Assembly: GCF_008367235.1 (NCBI RefSeq)
Contig: NZ_VTZS01000003.1
Span: 496,001 to 560,000 of the forward strand
DNA from: Pareuzebyella sediminis
GTDB taxonomy: Bacteria > Bacteroidota > Bacteroidia > Flavobacteriales > Flavobacteriaceae
Length of the DNA: 64,000 bases
Direction of reading: 5' to 3'
The notes below the pieces were generated by a model. The model was given only the letters and a program-made list of their open reading frames with translations, was not told the DNA's origin and ran no database searches. Of the stretch, positions 50,187 to 58,811 are shown one piece after another. The number at the start of each line of letters is the position of its first letter. Within the stretch, counting starts at the first letter, position 1. The position numbers were made by a program, and so were the translations under genes.

Positions 50187-51869
50187 ATGAGCGAGGCTGC
50201 GGAATCGTTAAATTTTATTGAACATATTATTGAGGAAGACCTGAGAAATGGGTATTCAAGGCAGGATTTACGCTTTCGGTTTCCACCCGAGCCCAATGGC
50301 TATTTACATATTGGCCACGCCAGTTCAATATGTCTAAATTTTGGATTAGGAATTCGATATGACGCACCGGTTAATTTGAGATTCGACGACACAAATCCCG
50401 CCAAGGAAGAACAAGAGTATGTGGACGCTATAAAGCGGGACGTGGAATGGTTAGGCTTTTCATGGGATACCGAACGGTATGCTTCCGATTATTTCCAACA
50501 ACTGTATGATTGGGCTTTACAGCTCATCAAGAATGGAAGGGCTTACGTAGATAGTCAAAGCTCAGAAGAAATGGCAAAGCAAAAAGGCACTCCTACGGAG
50601 TCAGGCACGGAGAGTCCCTTCCGTAATCGTTCCATTGACGAAAATATTGAGTTGTTCGAGGGGATGAAAAACGGTAAATTTGAGGAGGGCTCGCATGTGC
50701 TTCGCGCTAAAATCGACATGAACTCTTCGAACATGTTGATGCGAGACCCAATAATGTACCGAGTGTTACATAAAGCGCATCATCGCACAAATACCGATTG
50801 GTGTATTTACCCCATGTATGATTGGACTCATGGCGAAAGTGATTATATAGAACAGATTTCACATTCCCTATGTACCTTGGAGTTTGCTATGCATCGTGAA
50901 CTATATGACTGGTTTTTAGATCAAGTGGTCGAACCAAGAAAGCTACGCCCGAAGCAACGAGAGTTCGCTCGGAGAAATCTTAGCCATACGGTGGTGAGTA
51001 AACGAAAGTTATTACAGTTGGTTGAGCAAGGCGTTGTCACGGGATGGAATGACCCACGTATGCCCACGATTTCTGGACTCCGAAGACGGGGATATACCCC
51101 CGAATCTATACGTAATTTTGCGGAGACCATAGGAATTGCCAAGAGGGAGAACTTGATTGACGTGAGTTTGTTGGAATTTCATGTGCGGGAGCATCTCAAC
51201 AAAGTGGCTCCCAGGGTTATGGGAGTTCTGAACCCCATTAAGGTTGTCATTACCAATTATCCCGAAGGAAAGGTAGAGTGGTTGGAGACCGAGAATAATC
51301 CGGAAGACCATACGGCAGGAATTCGAAACATACCCTTTTCCCGTGAGATTTATATTGAACGAGATGATTTTAAAGAGGAAGCAAATCGAAAGTTTTTCAG
51401 ATTGAAATTAGGCGGAGAAGTGCGTTTGAAGTCGGCCTATATTATTAAAGCTGAAAGCTGCACCAAAGATACCGATGGGAATATTACTGAGGTGCATTGC
51501 ACGTATGATCCAAAAAGTAAGAGTGGAAGCGGTTCGGAAGAAAGCCTGAGAAAGGTTAAGGGAACACTGCACTGGGTATCCATAGCACACGCTATCGAAG
51601 CGGAGGTGCGCTTATATGATCGCCTTTTTATAGATGAAAGCCCCGATACACATAAGGACAAAGATTTTATGGAGTTTATCAATCCGAATTCGCTACAAGT
51701 TATAAAGGGATTCCTAGAGCCTAGCCTCAAAGACGTGGAGGCTGGGAAACGGGTACAATTCCAAAGGTTGGGTTACTTTTGTGTGGATTCTGATTCTTCG
51801 AATGAAAAGTTAGTCTTTAATCGAACAGTGGGACTTCGGGATACTTGGGCCAAAATTCAGAACCGATAG
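50187..51869 (+). CDS. glnS: Glutaminyl-tRNA synthetase
   Basis: 560 residues from ATG 50187 (MSEAAESLNFIEHIIEEDL), the normal GlnRS N-terminus; the frame stays open to 50118. The class I HIGH motif is PEPNGYLHIGHA, and the KMSKS equivalent is VVSKRKLL. DTNPAKEEQEYVDAIKRDVEWLG is specific for GlnRS. The C-terminal anticodon-binding beta-barrels are complete. It charges tRNA-Gln directly. It is divergent from the sprC operon. Confidence 0.96.
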   Translation: MSEAAESLNFIEHIIEEDLRNGYSRQDLRFRFPPEPNGYLHIGHASSICLNFGLGIRYDAPVNLRFDDTNPAKEEQEYVDAIKRDVEWLGFSWDTERYASDYFQQLYDWALQLIKNGRAYVDSQSSEEMAKQKGTPTESGTESPFRNRSIDENIELFEGMKNGKFEEGSHVLRAKIDMNSSNMLMRDPIMYRVLHKAHHRTNTDWCIYPMYDWTHGESDYIEQISHSLCTLEFAMHRELYDWFLDQVVEPRKLRPKQREFARRNLSHTVVSKRKLLQLVEQGVVTGWNDPRMPTISGLRRRGYTPESIRNFAETIGIAKRENLIDVSLLEFHVREHLNKVAPRVMGVLNPIKVVITNYPEGKVEWLETENNPEDHTAGIRNIPFSREIYIERDDFKEEANRKFFRLKLGGEVRLKSAYIIKAESCTKDTDGNITEVHCTYDPKSKSGSGSEESLRKVKGTLHWVSIAHAIEAEVRLYDRLFIDESPDTHKDKDFMEFINPNSLQVIKGFLEPSLKDVEAGKRVQFQRLGYFCVDSDSSNEKLVFNRTVGLRDTWAKIQNR

Positions 51870-51925
51870 CTTTACTAGGCAGAAAAAAATCTAGTTACCG
51901 CTTAAGGGAAGGCTCATTCCGTAAC

Positions 51926-51955
51926 ATCCTTTTTCTGAACCATAAGGATTTTTTA
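51926..51955 (+). terminator. Terminator candidate after glnS
   Basis: ATCCTT (51926-51931) pairs with AAGGAT (51944-51949), followed by a run of six T. The stem is short (6 bp) with a 12-base loop. A second hairpin, ATACCTTT-CC-AAAGGTAT, lies at 52044-52061 and could serve the convergent SPFH gene. Confidence 0.45.
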
Positions 51956-52110
51956 TGAAAACCCCTTGAAAAATCGGCAAAAACTATAAAAAACCAATTG
52001 TTTTAAAAGGGTTTAAGCGACTTTGGGCTTATGGCCGAACTCTATACCTTTCCAAAGGTATTTAGCGCTTTAAAATGTCTTCTATTGAGGTTATAACGAC
52101 CAAATATTTT

Positions 52111-53055
52111 TTAGTCCTTGTTTTGATCCTTATTTCCGAGAGATTTTTTGTTCTTTTTCATTTGTTCGCCAATCATATTGCTGGCGGTGAATGAAGCAAC
52201 CATATTGTTAAGCATATCACTACCTGCCTGGGGAGAGTTGGGTAATAAGATTAGGTTCGTGTTCGTTTCCTCCCCGATAGATTGTAGGGTGTCATAATGT
52301 TGGGTAACCACGATTAAGGCAGAAGCCTCTTGTGAGTTAATGCCTACTTTGTTCAATACCTCAACGGACTCTTCAAGACCTCTGGCAATTTCGCGACGCT
52401 GGTCGGCGATGCCCTGACCTTGAAGTCTTTTGCTTTCCGCTTCGGCTTTTGCCTTTTCAACAATCAGAATTCGAGCCGCGTCCCCCTCAAATTGGGCTGC
52501 AATTTTTTCTCGCTCCGAGGCGTTTATCCTATTCATGGCCGCCTTAACCTGAGCATCTGGGTCAATATCGGTAACTAAGGTCTTAATGATATCGTACCCA
52601 TACTCTAACATGGCGTCTTGTAGTTCTGCTTTAACAGCTATGGCAATGTCGTCTTTCTTAACAAACACATCGTCAAGTTTCATTTTGGGAACCTCTGCCC
52701 TCACCACGTCAAATACATAGGAAGTAATTTGGTCATGGGGGTATTCCAATTTATAGAAGGCTTCGTACACTTTTTCTTTAATTACGACGTACTGTACCGA
52801 AACTTTGAGTTTGACAAAAACGTCATCTAAAGTTTTCGTTTCGACGATAACATCCAATTGTTGAATTTTAAGACTCAACCGCCCAGAAATACGGTCTACC
52901 AGAGGAATTTTCATTTGTAGACCGGAATTTCGTATACTTTGAAATTTACCAAATCGCTCTATGATTACAGCCCTTTGCTGTTTGACCACAAAAAATGAGG
53001 AAAGCAGTATAACTACCGCAATAAAAAGGATCGGAATTAGAAAGAAGGAGCCCAT
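52111..53055 (-). CDS. SPFH/Band 7 domain membrane protein (slipin/QmcA-like)
   Basis: 314 residues. An N-terminal membrane segment (about 3-24) is followed by the SPFH domain (about 25-185: QQRAVIIERFGKFQSIRNSGLQMKIP..) and an alanine/glutamate-rich coiled coil with INASEREKIAAQFEGDAARI and KAEAESKRLQGQGIADQR. The C-terminus is charged. Members form large ring-like oligomers in the inner membrane and influence proteases and membrane microdomains. No NfeD partner gene is adjacent. It is a single gene, convergent with glnS. Confidence 0.92.
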   Translation of the reverse strand: MGSFFLIPILFIAVVILLSSFFVVKQQRAVIIERFGKFQSIRNSGLQMKIPLVDRISGRLSLKIQQLDVIVETKTLDDVFVKLKVSVQYVVIKEKVYEAFYKLEYPHDQITSYVFDVVRAEVPKMKLDDVFVKKDDIAIAVKAELQDAMLEYGYDIIKTLVTDIDPDAQVKAAMNRINASEREKIAAQFEGDAARILIVEKAKAEAESKRLQGQGIADQRREIARGLEESVEVLNKVGINSQEASALIVVTQHYDTLQSIGEETNTNLILLPNSPQAGSDMLNNMVASFTASNMIGEQMKKNKKSLGNKDQNKD

Positions 53056-53191
53056 ATGTGTTGATTTTAGTGAATGATTGAAATTACGAAAACACTTTGG
53101 TATATGAGTCTTTCGTTTTATCGAATTGTTACATATTCAAGATATTTGGGAAATGTGGGCAACTAAAAAAGGAAAAAGAAATTCAAAGTCA

Positions 53192-54715
53192 TTATTTATT
53201 ACTAAGCTTGCCCAATAAGACAGCTGCCCTCTGAATTCTTTCAATACTATCCGATTGGCCGATCAGCGACATAATTGTGAAGAGATGAGGTCCTTTCATG
53301 TCGCCGACTATGGCTAAACGTAGTGGCGGTAATACTTTACCGAACGAGAGTTTCATTTCTCCTATCCAACCTTTTACTTTTTGCTCTAATATATCTTCTG
53401 AGAAATCAGATAGCCCTTCTAGAAAGGACACTAATTGGCCCATAATTTCCGAGGTATTATCTTTCCATTGCTTTTGAAAGGCTTTTTCATTATAAGATTC
53501 AGGGGGTCTAAAGAAATATTCTGATAGTTCCCAAAAGTCACTCACAAAAGTAGCTCGGTCTTTTAACAGTGCCACGATTTTTTCAACATAGGTAGGGTTT
53601 CGCTTGGTATCTGGAAGATCGTGGGCTTCCAGAATAGGCTGAAAAAGCGATGCAAGTTGAGCATCGGTCTTTTTTTGTAGGTACTGTTGATTATACCATT
53701 TGGTTTTGTCAGGATCGAATCTCGCCCCTGATTTGTTGACCCTCGATATATCAAAGGCTTTAATAAGCTCTTGCAAATTGAATATTTCCTGTTCGGTCCC
53801 AGGATTCCAACCTAAAAGGGCTAAAAAGTTTACTACGGCCTCGGGGAAATATCCGGTTTCTCGATAGCCGATGGAATCTTTCCACTGCAATGGAAATACT
53901 GGAAAACCAAGCTTCTCACCATCGCGCTTGCTTAATTTGCCCTTTCCTGTGGGTTTCATTATTAAGGGAAGATGGGCGAATGATGGGGCTTGCCATTCAA
54001 AGGCGTCGTACAGCTGTTGATGTAGCGCCAGAGACGGCAGCCATTCTTCGCCACGAATGACATGTGAGATTTTCATGAGATGATCGTCGACGATATTGGC
54101 GAGATGGTAGGTGGGCATTCCATCGCTTTTAAAAAGCACTTTATCGTCTAGGGTATTAGTGTCAATTGTTATAGAACCCCGTATCATATCTATTAATTGG
54201 AGTTTTTCATCGGGTGGGGTCAAGAAACGAACTACATATTCTTCGCCATTAGCTATACGTTCTTGAGCCGTTTCGGGCATCAGTGACAAAGAGTTGTCCA
54301 ATTTCAGTCGGTTGTGCCAGTTATAAATAAAAGTTTTGCCCTGTGCTTCGTGGTTCTTTCTATGGTAGTCTAATTTTTCGGCAGTATCAAAGGCGTAATA
54401 AGCTTTTCCCTTTTTAATGAGTTCGTCGGCGTATTTACGATATAGCATTTTACGTTCGCTCTGGCGATAGGGGCCGTAAGGCCCTTGCACCCTTGGTCCT
54501 TCGTCGAAAGGCAGGCCACACCATTGCAATGCATTAATAATATAATCCTCGGCACCTTCAATATAACGACTCCGATCGGTGTCTTCAATACGGAGAATAA
54601 AGTCACCGTCGTATTTTTTAGCAAACAAGTAGTTAAATAGGGCAGTACGAACTCCTCCGATATGCAGGGGGCCCGTAGGGCTTGGCGCAAAGCGGACACG
54701 AACTTTTTGGCTCAT
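53192..54715 (-). CDS. gltX: Glutamyl-tRNA synthetase
   Basis: 507 residues from ATG 54715 (MSQKVRVRFAPSPTGPLHIGG); the frame extends to 54754 but the added residues do not fit. The HIGH-type motif is TGPLHIGGV, LRIEDTDRSRY follows, and the KMSKS loop is GKGKLSKRDGEKLGFP. The C-terminal anticodon-binding domain is full length. It charges tRNA-Glu; since glnS is present nearby, it is probably a discriminating enzyme. Divergent from the DUF4175 gene. Confidence 0.96.
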   Translation of the reverse strand: MSQKVRVRFAPSPTGPLHIGGVRTALFNYLFAKKYDGDFILRIEDTDRSRYIEGAEDYIINALQWCGLPFDEGPRVQGPYGPYRQSERKMLYRKYADELIKKGKAYYAFDTAEKLDYHRKNHEAQGKTFIYNWHNRLKLDNSLSLMPETAQERIANGEEYVVRFLTPPDEKLQLIDMIRGSITIDTNTLDDKVLFKSDGMPTYHLANIVDDHLMKISHVIRGEEWLPSLALHQQLYDAFEWQAPSFAHLPLIMKPTGKGKLSKRDGEKLGFPVFPLQWKDSIGYRETGYFPEAVVNFLALLGWNPGTEQEIFNLQELIKAFDISRVNKSGARFDPDKTKWYNQQYLQKKTDAQLASLFQPILEAHDLPDTKRNPTYVEKIVALLKDRATFVSDFWELSEYFFRPPESYNEKAFQKQWKDNTSEIMGQLVSFLEGLSDFSEDILEQKVKGWIGEMKLSFGKVLPPLRLAIVGDMKGPHLFTIMSLIGQSDSIERIQRAAVLLGKLSNK

Positions 54716-54734
54716 ATTAGGAAATATTATGGGA

Positions 54735-54742
54735 CAAAGGTA
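54735..54742 (-). promoter_or_regulatory. -7 box candidate for gltX
   Basis: Minus-strand TACCTTTG (plus CAAAGGTA) matches TAnnTTTG, 19 bases before the gltX start. Confidence 0.45.
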
Positions 54743-54810
54743 TAAAAAGTACATGAAGCTTTTGCCCCGATTAAAGTAAATCTAACAATACTTTAGTATG
54801 CGCGTTAACG

Positions 54811-54839
54811 TTTGGGTTAAAGGGCATTACGTATCTTTG
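54811..54839 (+). promoter_or_regulatory. Promoter of the DUF4175 gene, probably leaderless
   Basis: TTTG (54811-54814), 17 bases, then TATCTTTG (54832-54839) matches the Bacteroidota -33/-7 promoter. The -7 box ends 6 bases before the ATG at 54846, so transcription should begin at or beside the start codon. Confidence 0.6.
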
Positions 54840-54845
54840 CGCTTT

Positions 54846-57800
54846 ATGAGTAGTTATACCGACATTTTAGATAAACTCAAAGGCTTTATAAGAAAGTATT
54901 ATACCAAGATGCTCATTAGGGGCGGGTTGCTTTTTGTTAGTCTTGGCTTTCTCTTTATGCTGGCTGTTTTAGGCATAGAATATTTCCTTTGGTTACCGCC
55001 CACAGGAAGACTTATTTTATTGTTGGCCTTTGTTTTGGTGGAGGCCGTACTTCTTTTTAGGTACATTCTAACCCCTATTTTCTACCTTTTTCATTTAAAA
55101 AGTGGCATAGACAACAAGAAGGCCTCCTTGTTGATCGGAAAGTATTTTCCTCAGGTGGGTGACAAGCTCTATAATCTATTGGATTTGGCAGAAGATAGAG
55201 TTAAAACAGAATTGTTGTTGGCAAGTATTGAGCAGCGCTCCCAGAACTTGAAGCCAGTTCCTTTTACAAAGGCCGTAGATTTAAGGGAGAATTTAAAATA
55301 TGCCAAGTATTTAATCATTCCTCTACTGATTGTTGCTCTAGTCTGGTTTTCTGGCAATTTGTCCTCTTTTTTTGGGTCTGCTGATAGAGTAGTGCACTAC
55401 AGAGCTATGTACGAACCGCCTGCTCCTTTCGTTTTTCAACTTTTAACCAATGAACTGAACGTTTTGGAGTCTAAATCGTATACGATTGAAGTTGAAACGT
55501 TGGGCGAAGTTCAGCCAGAGACCGTTTATATTGTTATTGGAGAAAGGGAGTATTTAATGCAAAATAAAGGCGGTAAGTTTAAATATACATTATCACCACC
55601 TTTGCAGCGTACGGAGTTTTATTTCCGAGCCAATGAGGTGTCGTCACGTAACTATGTATTGAATGCTTTAAAAACTCCCAGCATACAGAACTTCGTAATG
55701 GAACTCGATTATCCTCGATATACAGGTCGATCACCTGAAGTGTTGAAAGGTACGGGAAACGCAACTGTTCCTGAGGGAACAAGAGTACGGTGGGAGATTA
55801 CGGGCAGGAATACGGATCGCGTCAAAATGATTAGCAGAGATACATTTCTCATATTTTCAAAGGCAAATGATGGTGAAAGTTTTACCCTGGATAAGAAGGT
55901 CTATTCAGATATGTCTTATGAATTGGCAACCTCAAATCAGAACGTATCTGATTACGAGAAATTGGCATATCGATTCAATGTAGTAAAGGATGCCTACCCC
56001 ACTATCAAAATGGAACAGGTGATCGATTCGGTAAACTCAAACGCAGCCTACTATATGGGGGAAGCCACCGACGATTATAAACTAAAAGGTATAAAATTGG
56101 TCTATTATCCAGAAAACAGTCCCGAAACGGTTAAAAGCTTGATGCTAGAGGAGCCCAACACGAACTATAATAGGTTCTTTTATACGTTTCCCTCCGGTCT
56201 GGAGCTCGAGACTGGAATAAAATACCTGTATTATTTTGAGGCCACGGATAATGACGCTATACATGGTGGAAAATCTACGAAAAGTCGGGTCTTCTCCATG
56301 GCTGTACTAGATGATGACGAATTGAGAAATGAGGCACTGAAATCCCAGCAGTCAATAATTGATAATCTGAACCAGTCCCTTAGCAATCTTAGAGAGCAGA
56401 AAAAAGGCCTTAAGGAAATTAATCAAAGTCAAAAAGAGCGCAAGCAATTAAGTTTCAATGACCAAAGGGAAATAAGGGATTTTTTAAGAAAGCAGAAGGA
56501 TCAGGAGAATCTGATGCAGAAGTTCAGCAAACAGTTGAAGGAAAACCTTGAGATTGGGGGAGATGACGATGAAAGTTCACAACTTCTGCAAGAGCGTCTA
56601 GAACGGCAAGAGTTAGAAGCCAAGAAGAATGCCAGACTACTCGAAGAGCTCGAAAAAGTGGCAGATAAGATCAAAAAAGAGGATTTTTCACAAAGACTAG
56701 AGGAATTGGGAAAGAAACAACAGAATAGTGAAAGAAATTTAGAACAGCTGTTGGAACTTACCAAACGGTACTACGTTTCTGAAAAGGCCAACCAATTGGC
56801 CAAAGATTTGGAAAATGAGGCCAGTCTACAAGAGGCACTGTCGAAGCAAAAAATCGGGCAAGATTTTGAAAAAGAAACGCAAAAGAAATTGAATGAACGA
56901 TTTGAGGAACTTGCCAAGGAGATGGAAGAATTGGACCAAGATAATCGGGCCCTTAAAAAACCACTGGAACTGAAAATAGATAAGAAGAAAGAGGAAGCCG
57001 TCAAAAAGGATCAAAAGGAAGTGCTCGAAGAGATTAATAAGTATTTAGACTATCAGAAATCTTCGTCACCCCTCGAGAAGTCAAAGGCGGAAGAAGAGGC
57101 CTCAAAAAAGCAAAAATCCGCATCCCAGAAAATGAAAGAAATGAGTGAAAGCCTTAGGCAGGCTTCTTCTTCAAGTTCAGAGGCCACCGAAACTGAAGAT
57201 GCTGAGATGCTTCGACAGATACTTGACAACCTGGTCACATTTTCGTTTAAACAAGAGGACTTGTTCGATACCCTTCAGGAGGTAGATGTTGAAAACCCAA
57301 GGTTCTCGTCCATCGTTAGGGAACAACAGGTACTACGTGATTTGTTTCAGCATGTAGATGATAGCCTATTTACGCTATCGATGCGCCGTGCCGAGCTATC
57401 TGAGTTCGTTAACGAACAGGTTACAGAGGTATATTATAATATTGACAAGACCTTGGAGAGCTTGGCAGAAAGCCAACTGTATCAAGGAGCATCCTACCAA
57501 AAGTATGTATTGACTGCTTCTAATGAGCTGGCTGATTTTTTGGCCCATGTACTTGATAATATGCAGCAAAGTATGATGCCCGGCCAGGGGGCGGGTCAAG
57601 GTCTAGATTTTCAATTACCTGATATCATTAAGCAACAGAGCAAGATTCAACAACAAATGGAAGGCATGGGTCAATCTGGCAAGGGAAATCCACAGGAGGG
57701 TCGTGGTAATGGAGAGAAAGGAAAGGGATCCGAAGGCGAGATAGGTCAAAGGGGTTCTGGAAGTGGTAATAAGGAAGGCCAAGATGGAAATTCAGGAAAT

Positions 57801-58286
57801 AAAAGTAATGCTGGAAATTCTGGGGAAAATGGAAATCAAGGACAAGGTCAGAATGAGCTCAGCGAGGGCGAATTGGCAGAGATTTATGAGATATACAAGG
57901 CACAACAGCTCATACGGCAAAGGTTAGAAGAGCAACTGAACGACATGATCAAGACCAGTGATAGAAAATTGGCGGAAAAGTTGAGCAAACAAATGGAAGA
58001 CTTTGAAAATGATTTGTTAGAGAACGGTCTGACGCAGCGTAGTATGAATAAAATGAACAATATTCAGCATGAATTACTCAAGCTGGAAAATGCCGCCATG
58101 GAACAGGGAAGGAAATCCGAGCGGGAGAGTTCTTCCAATACAAAAAGCTTTGAAACCCCGATCAGAACCAGGCCAGAAGTGCTAAAGAATTATCGCAGAG
58201 AGACCGAAATTTTGAATAGACAAGCCTTACCTTTGCGCCAAAATTTTCAGAACAAAGTGAAGGCGTATTTCAAAAACGATGATTGA
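54846..58286 (+). CDS. DUF4175 family large membrane-anchored coiled-coil protein
   Basis: 1,146 residues from ATG 54846 (MSSYTDILDKLKGFIRKYY); the frame opens at 54798 but the promoter lies inside that stretch. Two or three membrane segments lie near the N-terminus (about 25-80 and 155-175). A periplasmic region of beta-sandwich type follows (about 190-500), then long charged coiled coils (about 505-780) and a Gly/Asn/Gln-rich stretch (about 950-1030) before a last helical part. DUF4175 proteins are found in Bacteroidota and some alphaproteobacteria; their function is unknown. It overlaps ybeY by 8 bases, so the two are co-translated. Confidence 0.88.
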   Translation: MSSYTDILDKLKGFIRKYYTKMLIRGGLLFVSLGFLFMLAVLGIEYFLWLPPTGRLILLLAFVLVEAVLLFRYILTPIFYLFHLKSGIDNKKASLLIGKYFPQVGDKLYNLLDLAEDRVKTELLLASIEQRSQNLKPVPFTKAVDLRENLKYAKYLIIPLLIVALVWFSGNLSSFFGSADRVVHYRAMYEPPAPFVFQLLTNELNVLESKSYTIEVETLGEVQPETVYIVIGEREYLMQNKGGKFKYTLSPPLQRTEFYFRANEVSSRNYVLNALKTPSIQNFVMELDYPRYTGRSPEVLKGTGNATVPEGTRVRWEITGRNTDRVKMISRDTFLIFSKANDGESFTLDKKVYSDMSYELATSNQNVSDYEKLAYRFNVVKDAYPTIKMEQVIDSVNSNAAYYMGEATDDYKLKGIKLVYYPENSPETVKSLMLEEPNTNYNRFFYTFPSGLELETGIKYLYYFEATDNDAIHGGKSTKSRVFSMAVLDDDELRNEALKSQQSIIDNLNQSLSNLREQKKGLKEINQSQKERKQLSFNDQREIRDFLRKQKDQENLMQKFSKQLKENLEIGGDDDESSQLLQERLERQELEAKKNARLLEELEKVADKIKKEDFSQRLEELGKKQQNSERNLEQLLELTKRYYVSEKANQLAKDLENEASLQEALSKQKIGQDFEKETQKKLNERFEELAKEMEELDQDNRALKKPLELKIDKKKEEAVKKDQKEVLEEINKYLDYQKSSSPLEKSKAEEEASKKQKSASQKMKEMSESLRQASSSSSEATETEDAEMLRQILDNLVTFSFKQEDLFDTLQEVDVENPRFSSIVREQQVLRDLFQHVDDSLFTLSMRRAELSEFVNEQVTEVYYNIDKTLESLAESQLYQGASYQKYVLTASNELADFLAHVLDNMQQSMMPGQGAGQGLDFQLPDIIKQQSKIQQQMEGMGQSGKGNPQEGRGNGEKGKGSEGEIGQRGSGSGNKEGQDGNSGNKSNAGNSGENGNQGQGQNELSEGELAEIYEIYKAQQLIRQRLEEQLNDMIKTSDRKLAEKLSKQMEDFENDLLENGLTQRSMNKMNNIQHELLKLENAAMEQGRKSERESSSNTKSFETPIRTRPEVLKNYRRETEILNRQALPLRQNFQNKVKAYFKNDD

Positions 58287-58698
58287 GTTTTTTTATGAAA
58301 CTGATTTTAAGTTGTCAAATGAACCCCAGTATTCCGACTGGATAGGTAGGGTTGTGATTTCTGAAGAGGCGAGTTTAGGGGCGCTGAACTATATCTTTTG
58401 CGATGATGTTTATTTGTTGGACATTAATAAAAAATTTTTGTCCCACGATACATATACGGATATCATCTCTTTTGATTACACCGAAAATGAATTGATAGCC
58501 GGAGATGTATTCATATCCGTGCAAAGGGTAAAGGCGAACAGCATAAAGTTCAAGACAGGGTTTCATCAGGAGTTGTTGCGGGTAATGTCACACGGGGTGC
58601 TCCATCTTCTGGGGTACAATGATAAATCTGAAAAAGAATGTATGGCAATGAGGGAAAAGGAAAATGAAAAGATAAAAATGTTCCACGTGGAACATTGA
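58279..58698 (+). CDS. ybeY: Endoribonuclease YbeY (rRNA maturation)
   Basis: 139 residues. SHGVLHLLGYNDKSEKE corresponds to the H-x3-H-x5-H metal site; the last histidine is replaced here by aspartate (GYND), the variant I know from Bacteroidota, so the enzyme is probably active. SHDTYTDIISFDY and AGDVFISVQRV are also conserved. YbeY takes part in 16S rRNA 3' maturation and ribosome quality control. The C-terminal MFHVEH is encoded by a parS palindrome. It overlaps the DUF4175 gene and precedes mnmG by 113 bases. Confidence 0.93.
   Translation: MIEFFYETDFKLSNEPQYSDWIGRVVISEEASLGALNYIFCDDVYLLDINKKFLSHDTYTDIISFDYTENELIAGDVFISVQRVKANSIKFKTGFHQELLRVMSHGVLHLLGYNDKSEKECMAMREKENEKIKMFHVEH
58679..58694. 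other. parS chromosome-partition site (copy 1), inside the end of ybeY
   Basis: TGTTCCACGTGGAACA is a perfect 16-base palindrome and matches the bacterial parS consensus TGTTNCACGTGNAACA bound by ParB. It supplies the final MFHVEH codons of ybeY. The extended palindrome is AATGTTCCACGTGGAACATT. Confidence 0.88.
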
Positions 58699-58811
58699 AC
58701 TAACACCGGGCACGGATGTCCTATGGAGAAGGATTGCACTTTATTTGTGCTTGAAACACAGGCTTGTTTTATTGCGCATTCTCTTCATAGATCAAAAAAG
58801 GAATAATTGGT

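Noticed and set aside
56501-57238. Minus-strand serine- and phenylalanine-rich ORFs inside the DUF4175 gene
   Set aside because: They are reverse readings of its Lys/Glu-rich coiled coil, where AAG/GAA codons give Leu/Phe/Ser codons.
58590-58640. YbeY inactivated because the third metal histidine is missing
   Set aside because: The same GYxD-type replacement is usual in Bacteroidota YbeY as far as I know, and the rest of the protein is intact, so loss of function is not supported.
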